In this document: in pieces, positions 45,701-53,570 of the stretch
Layout of the letters: each line of letters opens with the position of its first letter
Position numbering within the stretch: position 1 is the stretch's first letter
Source of the DNA: Jeotgalibacillus aurantiacus
Lineage (GTDB): Bacteria > Bacillota > Bacilli > Bacillales > Jeotgalibacillaceae
Direction: 5' to 3'
Length of the DNA: 64,000 nucleotides
Assembly (NCBI RefSeq): GCF_020595125.1
Contig: NZ_JACNMS010000001.1
Location: 124,001-188,000 of the forward strand
The notes under the pieces: model-generated
The model's input: only the letters and a program-made list of their open reading frames with translations
The model's database searches: none
What the model was told of the DNA's origin: nothing
Program-made: the position numbers and the translations under genes

Positions 45701-47575
45701 GGTTTGCTGATTTCCAGCCTGACCATTAATCGTTACCGTTGCATCCTGATCAGCAAGCAATACGTCGATTACCGCCGAGTCGACTGTATTGACTACGGAT
45801 TGATTGTAAGAAAGCGTATCAGCAGTGAAATCATCTACGTGCATGTTGTTCACCGTAATGTCCATCAGATCGGCGTTGGATGATTTCCAGATAGCATATA
45901 AAGTCACATTAGCGGGCGGCATCTGGATAGTTTGACCGCTACTATAGTCAGTTCCTGATCCATTTGATGCTGTATTCCAGCCCATGAATGAATGGCCTGA
46001 CTTTTGCAGGTCACCTTCAGTCGCAAGCGTGACAGACTCCCCTTCAGGGAAAGGGCTTGAAGGCGCAGGCACAGTCCCACCTTCATTCCCATTCCCATTG
46101 TAAGTAATGGTATAGGTAGGGATAAGCTCCCACTGTGCGTAAAGGGAAACGTCAGTATTCGGCATCGGGAACGTTTGTCCTGCAGCGTATGCAGTTCCTG
46201 AACCATTCGCTGCCGTGTTCCATCCAGTAAACTCATAACCCGCTTTATCCATTGATCCTTTTGTTGCAACTATGACTGTAGCATCTTGATTATAAGCACC
46301 TGAATCAGCCGGAACACTGCCAGAAGTTGAACCATTTCCGTCATAAGTGACTGAATAAGTTGCAAGCGGCGTCCATTTTGCGTAAAGGGTGATGTTTTGC
46401 TGAATGTTCGTAATCTGATCAGCGTTCTGATAAACTGTTCCGCTGCCATCCTGATTGAGGGTCCAGCCTGAAAATGTGTGACCGGCTTTCGCAAGGTTCC
46501 CTGTGTTTCCGGAAACTAAAACGGAAGCACCGTCTTCAACCGTTGCGCTCACAGGCAAAGAACCTGAATCTGCATTATTCCCATTGTAGGTAACGGACCA
46601 GGTCTTCTTTGTTGTAAAGCTGACAGCTTGGTAAATTGATTTATTACCGGCCGCATCTTTTACAATGACATTATAGTAATAGGTTGTATTCGGCGTTAAC
46701 CCGGTAAGACTCGCTGAAAGCTTGTTCGCTTCAGAATTGCCAATTGAGGTACCGTTTGTTTCAATATTTTGTACCGTGTCCAGGTTGTTTGATGTTGATT
46801 GGTAAAGCTGGTACTCCAGATTCGCTGCTTGTGTCACATTATCCGACGCTGCGTTCCAGTTGAGGGAAGCCGTGGTGGATGTGATGTTTGAAGATGAAAT
46901 GGCAGGATTAGATACAGTTGGTGGTATTGTGTCTCCTGGTGAGATGCCGGTTAGTTGTACCGGACCAGTATTAGTATTGAGATTTCCTGCAATGAATGTT
47001 AAATATTCATCGGGAGTAAAACTTGATACCTGTGGGGTAAGCACTAATGTAATGTAATCATCATCTCCAATATTCTCTTGTGTAAATAAAGATCCTATAT
47101 TAATTTCAACAGGACCTGATACACCATGATTAAATGTTTTAAAAATACTTGCACTATTAGGTTTGATATCAGGATGCGAATTTATTATCTGGTCAGTGAC
47201 CCAGTTATCATTGCCGCCTACACGAATTTCCATAGTAAGTGAACCGCCAGGATTTATAATTGTATTGTAAACCGGATCTTCAGAAATGTTTAACCTCAAA
47301 ACTGCATTAGAGTAGTCCATACTCGGTGGAGCATAGAATTTCAAGTAAGCATAACAACAAAAATCTTCTGGTGAAGGCTCTGATCCACCCAAACTCACAT
47401 CTAAAACATTTTGAAGAGCAGCAAGATCACCTTCACGCCCAACCGACACCTGCCCCACCAATGTCCCTGGCTCCATAGCAGCTTCCGCAACGTTTTGCGG
47501 CACACTAAATGAATGAACAAAAAGCAGCACAAGGGACATTAGCATGACATATACTCGAAACTTCTTTTTGTTCAT
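42734..47575 (-). CDS. Giant SLH-anchored adhesin-like protein with InlB B-repeats
   Basis: The 1613-residue protein has a signal peptide (KFRVYVMLMSLVLLFVHSFS), a unique N-terminal domain (about 35-220), a fibronectin III domain (about 225-325), ten InlB B-repeat (Flg_new) units of 65-80 residues ending in LYAKW-type motifs (about 330-1165, interrupted after unit 3 by a cadherin-like beta sandwich), a proline-rich linker, a domain of about 200 residues and three C-terminal SLH domains. Units 6 and 7 are almost identical, a sign of recent duplication. It is likely a surface fibre or adhesin. It is the last gene of an operon after three tail-collar proteins, 20 bases from the nearest. ATG start with GGGAG upstream. 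Confidence 0.9.
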   Translation of the reverse strand: MNKKKFRVYVMLMSLVLLFVHSFSVPQNVAEAAMEPGTLVGQVSVGREGDLAALQNVLDVSLGGSEPSPEDFCCYAYLKFYAPPSMDYSNAVLRLNISEDPVYNTIINPGGSLTMEIRVGGNDNWVTDQIINSHPDIKPNSASIFKTFNHGVSGPVEINIGSLFTQENIGDDDYITLVLTPQVSSFTPDEYLTFIAGNLNTNTGPVQLTGISPGDTIPPTVSNPAISSSNITSTTASLNWNAASDNVTQAANLEYQLYQSTSNNLDTVQNIETNGTSIGNSEANKLSASLTGLTPNTTYYYNVIVKDAAGNKSIYQAVSFTTKKTWSVTYNGNNADSGSLPVSATVEDGASVLVSGNTGNLAKAGHTFSGWTLNQDGSGTVYQNADQITNIQQNITLYAKWTPLATYSVTYDGNGSTSGSVPADSGAYNQDATVIVATKGSMDKAGYEFTGWNTAANGSGTAYAAGQTFPMPNTDVSLYAQWELIPTYTITYNGNGNEGGTVPAPSSPFPEGESVTLATEGDLQKSGHSFMGWNTASNGSGTDYSSGQTIQMPPANVTLYAIWKSSNADLMDITVNNMHVDDFTADTLSYNQSVVNTVDSAVIDVLLADQDATVTINGQAGNQQTVPLNVGLNTISIVVTAPDLTVKTYTVVIERLSPLYEISYSDNGAVDGSVPASVQNYAGQTVTVSGNTGSLVKTGHDFKGWNTQADGLGTTYEPGDTLIVPNGNLTLYAKWEIKKHTVTFNTNGGTGPVSQIVNDGGVLHGDLTVIKAGHTFAGWYTDQAFTQSFDPGTAIYADTDLYAKWDINTYSVTYVSNEGTFVPAETVDYDQTFSEPTSPVKAGHTFVGWYTDEELTTEYDFDTKVSSNLTLYAKWSINTYVVTYVSNDGTSVTPETVEYDQTYTEPESPVKAGHTFVGWYTDEQLTMEYDFDTEVSSDLTLYAKWMINEYQIIFDFNYDDLTETVTKEYHSILESPDDPLRADYIFGNWFTDQTFETLFDFPTQVTGDLTLYARWDYLVEFDTRVDPEDVQSQSVIPGGKVTKPAHPVRTGHTFVDWYVNENDSEPFDFDEVLTGSVRLIAKWTPNEYQVTFDSKGGSDVLPVNVLFEHTLTQPANPTRSGYQFGGWYTNDTLTSLYAFTTPVTQNLTLYAKWNQNSAPVPGPSPNPEPTPDPSVEEIVVDVTDGSTGGTIVQTPIKRSTNTDGTKSDDVLLTPEKVKEFAEASTNKIARIVIPDANDEVIETNISIPKDSLDNLTQDDISVQIDMNDVTIDIPVSSLSGFTDDLYFRVVPVKEENGKNEIEDRAKQEEMVKETAGAGATIKVLGRPMTIETNLQSRPVTLTLPLPQGISNGQLQSLAVFIEHSDGTKEVIKGAVIDLPDGQKSVQFEVNKFSTFTLLTLELADVPDEGEEPTEPEKPASNPYIKGFEDGTFRPEAAITRQQMAAMLARQLTQSNVPAANVSPFSDLKRAWAVNEIEYVRGAGIMTGHTASEFRPHHSITRAQMAAIATRWIDQKCSGSNTYSLCEASTETYQFTDVPKDHWASEMIEQISQLGIMTGYENGTFQPNAPLTRAQAVKVLNRIFERLPEEGKERKFSDVPEWHWAFDEIMEAAN

Positions 47576-47594
47576 TTTGTGATGCTCCCTTCCT

Positions 47595-48128
47595 TTACTG
47601 TTCTCTGATTGGGTAAATTCCATCATCTATACAAATGATATAATTTAATGCAAGATAAGGCTGCTGGTTGTTATGCGGCTGATTTCCGCCAACCGGATTC
47701 AACGCATCTGCTTTCATCGACACTTTGGTGTCCGTGCCCGACTTATAAGGTTTTCTGCTTCTCCCACTTTCTGTACACCAGATCGCCTGCTCAGGGCTTG
47801 ATACACCGGTAGTTGATGCAGAGCTTTGTGGGATGTGATTATGCAGGGGTGTCTGGGATTCATTTAATGTTACTGTTGGATCTCCTTTTTTATCACCGAT
47901 TTTCCAGTAGATTGTTCCACCGGTTGCCTGACCCTGTTGAACCGGCACACGGTCTCTTAAATCAGGAAGGTTAAAGTATGTCCTGCTGTCTCCACCATAA
48001 ACAGATCCAATCACACTAAATAACCCCTGATATTGATTCACATTCAATGGTGATCCGTCACAAAAAGCCCATCCTTGTGGTGCATAAGTGCCTGAAAAGA
48101 TTTTGATTTCTCCAAGGTATGAATTCAT
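47595..48128 (-). CDS. Phage tail collar domain protein (MdpB-like) 3
   Basis: The 177-residue protein has the tail collar domain at its N-terminus (YLGEIKIFSGTYAPQGWAFCDG, then GGDSRTYFNLPDLRDRVP) and ends YLALNYIICIDDGIYP. It is the third of three tandem paralogues. No signal peptide is present. The domain is found in tail-fibre tips and in bacterial microcystin-dependent-protein-like clusters of unknown function. AGGAGTG precedes the ATG. Collar proteins may bind sugars or form trimeric fibres; this is inference. Confidence 0.9.
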   Translation of the reverse strand: MNSYLGEIKIFSGTYAPQGWAFCDGSPLNVNQYQGLFSVIGSVYGGDSRTYFNLPDLRDRVPVQQGQATGGTIYWKIGDKKGDPTVTLNESQTPLHNHIPQSSASTTGVSSPEQAIWCTESGRSRKPYKSGTDTKVSMKADALNPVGGNQPHNNQQPYLALNYIICIDDGIYPIREQ

Positions 48129-48138
48129 ACTTTCACTC

Positions 48139-48660
48139 CTAACCTCTCGAAGGATAATAGCCGTTTAATGCTATGTAGTACATCATGGTTAAGTAAGGTT
48201 GCATATTTGTGTGAGGTGAGCTTGCACCCGCAGTGGCAATCGCTTCGTCACTCATTACTGTATCCCCGTTTGCCGAATAGGCGTTTACCGTATCAGTGGA
48301 TGTATCCGAGCTGTATACTGTTCCCCATATATTATTGGCAGGAGACAGCTGATTCGCTCTTCCGGAATCAGCAAATACCTGATGCGTGTGATTCGGAATT
48401 TCATTGACTGTTAATGTATGTTGATCTTCACCAGCTGATGTTCCTTGCGGGTTTAAGGGACCTCTGTGCATCGGTACTCTCCCTCTGAGATCAGGTAACG
48501 CGAATGTCGTTTTACCATCTCCACCATACATTGTGCCGATTATTGAATATAAAGCCTGATTTGACTGGATAGACAGCAGTTGTCCATTGCATTCTGCCCA
48601 ACCGTTGATTCCACGCTGATATGGAAAGAGTTGAATATCTCCTACATATTGTTCTCCCAT
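48139..48660 (-). CDS. Phage tail collar domain protein (MdpB-like) 2
   Basis: This 173-residue paralogue starts MGEQYVGDIQLFPYQRG and includes WAECNGQLL, IGTMYGGDGKTTFALPDLRGRVPMH and the terminal YLTMMYYIALNGYYP. The start is the ATG preceded by AGGAGGAAG, which lies inside the last codons of the upstream collar gene (overlap of the two reading frames only if an earlier start is used). It is more diverged from units 1 and 3 than these are from each other (YQRG instead of YAPQG). Confidence 0.9.
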   Translation of the reverse strand: MGEQYVGDIQLFPYQRGINGWAECNGQLLSIQSNQALYSIIGTMYGGDGKTTFALPDLRGRVPMHRGPLNPQGTSAGEDQHTLTVNEIPNHTHQVFADSGRANQLSPANNIWGTVYSSDTSTDTVNAYSANGDTVMSDEAIATAGASSPHTNMQPYLTMMYYIALNGYYPSRG

Positions 48661-48673
48661 GCTTCTTCCTCCT

Positions 48674-49186
48674 TTAATAGTCAGTTGGATATAGACCATT
48701 TAATGCAATGATAAAATTAACGGTAAAAGACGGCATGATATTTGAGTGTGGCTGGCTTCCACCGTAATTGGAAATCGTGTCAGTTCTCATACCAGCCTGC
48801 TGTGTAATATTATCCTTTTGATAATTTGCAAAGCTTGTATAGCCCCATACATTGTTTTCAGGATTACTTAAAGAAGCATTCGTCTGGGTTTTATTCGCCT
48901 GGGCCAGATGAGTATGTGAAGGTAGCTGGCTGCCAGTCAGTGTCACGCTTTCCGCTCCTCCGTTCATTCCTGGAGAATACACATTATTTCTGTGGATGGG
49001 CACTCTTCCACGTAAATCAGGAAGGTTAAAGAATGTTCGCGCATCTCCTCCATATGTAACTCCAATTAGTGAATACAATGTTTCATTATCACTAATCGGC
49101 AGTGCTTGCCCATTGCAGATTGCCCACCCCTGCGGCGCGTAATCTCCGGCAAACATTCTGATTTCTCCTACGTAAGCTTCAGCCAT
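48674..49186 (-). CDS. Phage tail collar domain protein (MdpB-like) 1
   Basis: The 170-residue protein begins MAEAYVGEIRMFAGDYAPQGWAICNG and has GGDARTFFNLPDLRGRVPIH and the ending TVNFIIALNGLYP, as in its two neighbours. ATG start with AGGAGG upstream. It lies 13 bases after the GNAT gene in the same operon. In published genomes such collar genes are commonly tandem with an acetyltransferase and are not part of a prophage; none of the usual tail, capsid or lysis genes are near here. Confidence 0.9.
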   Translation of the reverse strand: MAEAYVGEIRMFAGDYAPQGWAICNGQALPISDNETLYSLIGVTYGGDARTFFNLPDLRGRVPIHRNNVYSPGMNGGAESVTLTGSQLPSHTHLAQANKTQTNASLSNPENNVWGYTSFANYQKDNITQQAGMRTDTISNYGGSQPHSNIMPSFTVNFIIALNGLYPTDY

Positions 49187-49198
49187 TTCATTTCCTCC

Positions 49199-49717
49199 TC
49201 ATCTATTTTCTGAAGATCTCCAGACCATTTTTAAATCGAGGCTATTTTCCTCTATTACAAAAAAATCCAACCGTTTATAAAGCTTTAATGCGGGATTATT
49301 GCGTTTAACCATTAAACGAACATCTTTACCTTTGCTCTGTGCTTCCATTTGAACGAGTTCAATCATAAAAGAGCCTAATTTCTTATTCTGATAATCAGGC
49401 ATAATTGCAATATCGATCAGTTGGATTGAACTATCATCTTCGTTTACCATAAGCCTACCGATTTGATCAGTATTCATTTGCACAATAAAGTTCTTTGCTC
49501 TACTAAACTGGTGTTGATACGATAGCTTTTGAGCCTGCCACTGCATTTTTAAAAAATGGCTTGCCATTTCATCAGACCACTGCCAACTGCTCACTTCTCC
49601 CATCCGGGTGGAAGCAAAAAGCGCGTATAAGAAAGGATCATGATGATTTTCGGCTTCGATCAGCTGAATCGCATGTTGCCCATTAAATTTGTCTGGACAT
49701 TCAGAGATACGGATCAC
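49199..49717 (-). CDS. GNAT family N-acetyltransferase
   Basis: The 172-residue protein has the GNAT core: IQLIDIAIMPDYQNKKLGSFMIELVQ (acetyl-CoA pyrophosphate loop is the degenerate QNKKLGS), then VRLMVKRNNPALKLYKRLDFFVIEE. It acetylates an unknown substrate, perhaps one of the neighbouring collar proteins. It is first in the operon GNAT, collar x3, SLH/InlB. GTG start; a G-rich ribosome site lies somewhat far upstream, so the start is less certain. Divergent from the OmpR-type regulator. Confidence 0.85.
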   Translation of the reverse strand: MIRISECPDKFNGQHAIQLIEAENHHDPFLYALFASTRMGEVSSWQWSDEMASHFLKMQWQAQKLSYQHQFSRAKNFIVQMNTDQIGRLMVNEDDSSIQLIDIAIMPDYQNKKLGSFMIELVQMEAQSKGKDVRLMVKRNNPALKLYKRLDFFVIEENSLDLKMVWRSSENR

Positions 49718-49981
49718 AATTAAGGATTAACCCCCTTCTCATTTACAACTACAAACAAATATTGCAAACCTTATGCTCTGATTATAAAATAGGATTAAAG
49801 TATCAAACCACTAATTTTTTCAATATTCAGGTTAAGATTTCTTAACCAAATAATAAGGAAATAAATCATTGTATGAATGAATACAGAAATGTGTGAGACA
49901 ACACTTTGATGAGGGTTGATTAAAGTAATAAAATACTGATGAGTGTACAGTGGATTTAATTTACTTTAAGAGGGTGAAATA

Positions 49982-50683
49982 ATGAATTCATATATTCTGG
50001 TTTTGACATCAGGTCAGGGAACATTTGATTTCCTTAGCCCTATTATGCATGAACATAGCTTTATTCCCATCACGGTGAAAGACATGACTCAGATAAAAGA
50101 GGTCTTTAAAACATTCGATTTAAAGCTGATTTTGATTATAGTTGATGCAAAAAATGATTCTGGATTTGAATGGTGCAAAGAAATTAGATCCACTTCCATC
50201 ATACCTATTATTTTCATAAGCCCGCTTTATGACGGCACCGAAGTAATCAGAGGCCTTGATATGGGTGCCGATGACTTTATCATCATACCTACCGATCCAA
50301 ACGTACTAGCAGCCAGAATCAGAGCAACTCTAAGACGTTCACAATATCATTCACAGGCAGCCAAAACAGCTAACACAATCTCCCTTAACAAATCGTTTCA
50401 CACAATCACACTTAACTTCCAAAACCAAAAAGCCGACATCAACGGAACAGAAATCATCCTGTCATCAAAAGAATTCCACATCCTGGCCACCCTGATCCGT
50501 CAGCCCAACCAGCCGATCAGCCAATCAGACCTCTACACCACCATCTGGGGAACCGACAGCCTCGGCGACACCCGCACCCTCAAAGTCCACATCAGCCACC
50601 TTAGAAAAAAACTTGAAACTGCAGCACCTGGTACATTTACGATTAATGCTGTTAGGGGTGTGGGGTATGAACTTGGAGTATAG
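49982..50683 (+). CDS. OmpR-type regulator with degenerate receiver
   Basis: The 233-residue protein has an N-terminal receiver-like domain (1-120) and a C-terminal winged-helix DNA-binding domain (about 135-230; SSKEFHILATLIRQP, HISHLRKKLE, VRGVGYEL). In the receiver the acidic pocket of strand 1 is missing (ILVLTSGQG instead of a DD pair) and the switch lysine is replaced (DDFIIIPTDP instead of KPF); the central Asp of IIVDAKND remains. No histidine kinase gene is adjacent. It may act without phosphorylation and control the divergent GNAT/collar/SLH operon. The TAG stop uses the first G of REP-like palindrome 6. Confidence 0.85.
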   Translation: MNSYILVLTSGQGTFDFLSPIMHEHSFIPITVKDMTQIKEVFKTFDLKLILIIVDAKNDSGFEWCKEIRSTSIIPIIFISPLYDGTEVIRGLDMGADDFIIIPTDPNVLAARIRATLRRSQYHSQAAKTANTISLNKSFHTITLNFQNQKADINGTEIILSSKEFHILATLIRQPNQPISQSDLYTTIWGTDSLGDTRTLKVHISHLRKKLETAAPGTFTINAVRGVGYELGV

Positions 50684-50756
50684 GGGGACGGAGCGAGTGT
50701 TCCTTTTTTGGAGCACAGGGACGGAGCCGGTGAAAGTGAACATCGGCTCCGTCCCC
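50683..50756. repeat. REP-like palindrome 6, adjoining the RAYT gene end
   Basis: GGGGGACGGAGCGAGTGTTC left arm, inner GGGACGGAGC, right arm CGGCTCCGTCCCC. It fills the whole space between two converging genes and its first and last bases are part of both TAG stop codons. Confidence 0.92.
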
Positions 50757-51538
50757 TATCTCGCCTTTCTAATCAACCCAACCGAAACACCTAAAATCCG
50801 CGACAGCTGCCGTTGGCTGATTCCCTTAATTTGTTTGAGTTGAGCAATGAGCTGATTGCGTTGTTCGACCGGGAGATTTTTGACTTGAGTGTGGGGAAGT
50901 TTTCCGATGTAGTGTTTCATTTCGTGTAAGGCCTGCTCGTCAGTGAGTGGATTTTTGGTAAGGACAGGTTGCTTGAGGCATTCGTCAGGAGTTGTTTGTT
51001 CGTTGTATTCTTTGAATTTCTGAAATGAGAGGTCAGGATTATCGGAAAAATGGTGGAATATTTCTTGTTTGTTGACGAGAGATGAAAAATAATCGTATTG
51101 CCCGTAATAGCTTTTACAGCTGCTCCAGTCCCATTCGGAGGGTCGCTTTACTAAATTTGCTTTTACAGGATTTTGGTGAACATAACGGATGACCGTGAAT
51201 AAATATCTAATTGATTCCACCGTTTCGCTTCTAAACCTGTCATAAAACACTGGACCGCTCGCCTGGTATTTCCAGTTGTAATACATCGCATAACTACAGG
51301 CGATCCTCTGTATCAATCTTGAGACCGTTAGCTCTCCTTCTTCGAGCACAAGATGAACATGATTATCCATTAAACACCACGCATATAACTTAAACCCCTT
51401 ATCAAGCTTCCCTTTCACTAGAATCTCCAAAAACTTCCGGCGATCCTGCTCATCATGAAAAATCCACTGATAATTAATACCGCGCAGCATGACATGGTAC
51501 ATACCTGTTGAACTCTTTTTTCTTGGTTTTCTTGGCAT
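50756..51538 (-). CDS. REP-associated tyrosine transposase (RAYT, Y1_Tnp / IS200-like)
   Basis: The 260-residue protein belongs to the single-strand, HUH-type tyrosine transposase family. It shows MYHVMLRGIN, the HUH motif in DNHVHLVLE (about 70-78), GPVFYDRFRSE, and the catalytic Tyr in VIRYVHQNPVKANLV. A C-terminal helix-turn-helix-like tail (GISQRQLSRILGVSVGLI) follows. It should bind and nick REP hairpins as single-stranded DNA. The start is an ATG preceded by AGGAGG; a longer frame runs into the palindrome and is rejected. Palindromes 6 and 7 flank the gene directly at both ends, and more than a dozen related copies occur nearby, which is the diagnostic RAYT context. Confidence 0.93.
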   Translation of the reverse strand: MPRKPRKKSSTGMYHVMLRGINYQWIFHDEQDRRKFLEILVKGKLDKGFKLYAWCLMDNHVHLVLEEGELTVSRLIQRIACSYAMYYNWKYQASGPVFYDRFRSETVESIRYLFTVIRYVHQNPVKANLVKRPSEWDWSSCKSYYGQYDYFSSLVNKQEIFHHFSDNPDLSFQKFKEYNEQTTPDECLKQPVLTKNPLTDEQALHEMKHYIGKLPHTQVKNLPVEQRNQLIAQLKQIKGISQRQLSRILGVSVGLIRKAR

Positions 51539-51557
51539 TTTAAAAACCTCCTTTTTT

Positions 51558-51610
51558 GGGGGACGGAGCGCCTGTTCCTTTTTAGAAAAAGGAACAGGCG
51601 CTCCGTCCCC
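51558..51610. repeat. REP-like palindrome 7, upstream of the RAYT gene
   Basis: A near-perfect 53-bp hairpin: GGGGGACGGAGCGCCTGTTCC with full complement. It lies just before the RAYT ribosome site and its last base forms the TAG stop of the next gene. Confidence 0.93.
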
Positions 51611-52191
51611 TAGATGATGTAAAGCCACTCATCCACCACCCGCTTGCACTCCTCTTTTATTTTTCTCACGACCCATCGTTTTGGGATCTCGTCATTTACT
51701 GTGATAGGTGCTTTTGCATAATGTGGCAGCAGGAGCAGGAGGAGCTGATATAGCATGAGGGTTTCGCGGTATTCTTTTTCGAGTCCTTTGAGACCCTGAT
51801 CTGATGAGAGGTAGCGCTTGAAGTAGGTGTCATAATGATTTTGGATGTGTGTTTCTATATGACTGGTGAGGTTTCGTTTAAATTCCTGAAGATCGGCAAG
51901 GTGTTCGTTTTGTCTCAGACATTCAGCTAAATGAAATTCGATTTCCTTGATCATTTCAATATAAAAAACGATTTTTTTCAGTAATTCATGCTTGTAATCA
52001 TCCGGTTCAGAATAGATATAGTTTAGCTGGGTCTGCTTATTTTCTACTAATTTAATTAATTCAACGTGATTAATTTGACGAAGTTGTCTGCTAACATCGT
52101 CTTCGATCATGGCAGACAGGCGATCTTTCTCCGTTTGGACCTGATTCATTTCAACTGGTTCAAGGGATTGCTGCTTTTTAAAAAAGGACAT
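51610..52191 (-). CDS. Hypothetical helical protein
   Basis: I do not recognise this 193-residue protein. It is rich in Glu, Lys, Leu and Gln, mostly helical by composition, without signal peptide or membrane helix until a hydrophobic stretch near residue 150 (LYQLLLLLLPHYAKAP). ATG start with GGGGTGG upstream. It lies 30 bases after the LysM-NlpC gene end on the same strand, so cotranscription is possible. Its TAG stop shares its G with palindrome 7. Confidence 0.65.
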   Translation of the reverse strand: MSFFKKQQSLEPVEMNQVQTEKDRLSAMIEDDVSRQLRQINHVELIKLVENKQTQLNYIYSEPDDYKHELLKKIVFYIEMIKEIEFHLAECLRQNEHLADLQEFKRNLTSHIETHIQNHYDTYFKRYLSSDQGLKGLEKEYRETLMLYQLLLLLLPHYAKAPITVNDEIPKRWVVRKIKEECKRVVDEWLYII

Positions 52192-52235
52192 CAAGACCAC
52201 CCCCAAAAGAAAATAAAAAGCTGCATCAGCAGCTC

Positions 52236-53462
52236 TTAATTATAGAATCTCTTAAAACTTTCAAATTTAGTAGACCAATAAGAATGACTAAGGTTTGTGA
52301 TTTCTACTCCTTTATCACTTGCGTGGATGAACTGGTCATTACCTAAATAAATGCCAACGTGGGAAATGCCGCTGCGATAGGTGTTTTCGAAGAACACTAG
52401 GTCACCCGGTTGTGGTGCACTGACTTCAAAAGATCTCGCATGCATCCCCACCGCATTTGTACGCGTAACGGAAAATCCGGCTTTTTGGAATACGTAGTAA
52501 ATAAAACCGCTGCAGTCAAACCCATCTGGTGAACTTCCACCCCAGGCATAAGGAACATTTAATAATGCAGAAGCCTCTTTTAATAGAGAAGCTGCTCCTT
52601 GAATCGGCACAGCGGGATTAGAAATCTGTTCGGGCGCACCAGGCGAATTGCCTTTCAGCTTTAGCTTCTGTCCGACAAAAATAATATCAGACGTTAAACC
52701 ATTAATCGTTTTTAATTCTGCTAAAGATATTTTATGTGAAAGAGCGATTTTACTTAATGTATCACCGCTTTTCACGATATATTCCACCGTCGATTGTATT
52801 GGCGGTGCGGATGGTGCAGTGACAGGCGGATTATTTACAGATGCATCCGCTGCAATCTTTAGTTTTTGACCAGCGTAAATAAGTGAACCACTTAAATTGT
52901 TAAGGTCCATTAATTTAGCCAGGGTGATATTATGATTGATCGCAATTTTGGACAATGAATCTCCAGGTTGAACTGTATAAATACTTTCTTTCGGTTTAGT
53001 CGCAATCGGAGTTTGAGGAGAGGATCCTGCATTACCCGGAGCTCCTTTTTTAATAGAAAGTACTTGACCTGGAAAAATAATATGAGAGCTGAGATTATTC
53101 GATTTCATTAAATCTTGAAAAGACATACCAGCCTTTGATGCAATCGCTGAAAGTGTGTCTCCAGATTTTACAGTATACGTTGATCCTGACTGCCTGACCG
53201 GCGCAGGAGCGGGCGTGTTATTTTGAACAGGAGCTGCTGCAGCCCCCTTCACCGATAAAACCTGATTTGGGTAAATGAGTTCAGAAGTCAGGTTATTCAA
53301 CTTTTTCAAATGATCAACTGTGACATTATGCTTATTTGCAATCTTCCACAGCGAATCCCCATTCTCAACCTTATAAGTCTCAGCAGCCGCCTCGTCTTCC
53401 ATCCCGACGCCAAACGCTGTCACAGTCGCAGTCGTTGCAAACGCATATAACCACTTTTTCAA
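52236..53462 (-). CDS. LysM-repeat NlpC/P60 endopeptidase (LytE/CwlS-like)
   Basis: This protein of about 408 residues has a signal peptide (MKKWLYAFATTATVTAFGVG), four LysM domains (about 30-275; TYKVENGDSLWKIA, TYTVKSGDTLSAIA, IYTVQPGDSLSKIA, EYIVKSGDTLSKIA) and a C-terminal NlpC/P60 domain (about 290-408) with catalytic Cys in GFDCSGF and His in SHVGIYLG. It matches D,L-endopeptidases such as LytE/LytF/CwlS of B. subtilis that separate or elongate the wall. The start is TTG with GGAG ten bases upstream. A WalR-type box overlaps its promoter. It binds peptidoglycan by LysM instead of SLH. Confidence 0.93.
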   Translation of the reverse strand: MKKWLYAFATTATVTAFGVGMEDEAAAETYKVENGDSLWKIANKHNVTVDHLKKLNNLTSELIYPNQVLSVKGAAAAPVQNNTPAPAPVRQSGSTYTVKSGDTLSAIASKAGMSFQDLMKSNNLSSHIIFPGQVLSIKKGAPGNAGSSPQTPIATKPKESIYTVQPGDSLSKIAINHNITLAKLMDLNNLSGSLIYAGQKLKIAADASVNNPPVTAPSAPPIQSTVEYIVKSGDTLSKIALSHKISLAELKTINGLTSDIIFVGQKLKLKGNSPGAPEQISNPAVPIQGAASLLKEASALLNVPYAWGGSSPDGFDCSGFIYYVFQKAGFSVTRTNAVGMHARSFEVSAPQPGDLVFFENTYRSGISHVGIYLGNDQFIHASDKGVEITNLSHSYWSTKFESFKRFYN

Positions 53463-53570
53463 CCTGCACACTCTCCTTTTCCCATCCAATTAAAAAGCTG
53501 TCCAAGTTTCATTGCGATCTATTGATTCATTTTTCAAAATAATCTTTCATCCTATTTTACTTTGATTTTT

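Noticed and set aside
47595-49186. The tail collar genes as part of a prophage
   Set aside because: No capsid, terminase, tail tube, integrase or lysis genes are nearby; the context is a GNAT gene and a wall-anchored protein.
51539-51628. N-terminal extension of the RAYT reading frame through the palindrome
   Set aside because: The extension is translated palindrome sequence, whereas an AGGAGG site precedes the internal ATG that begins the conserved protein. Several other frames near the palindromes contain the same artefact (GDGAGVLF...RPP).
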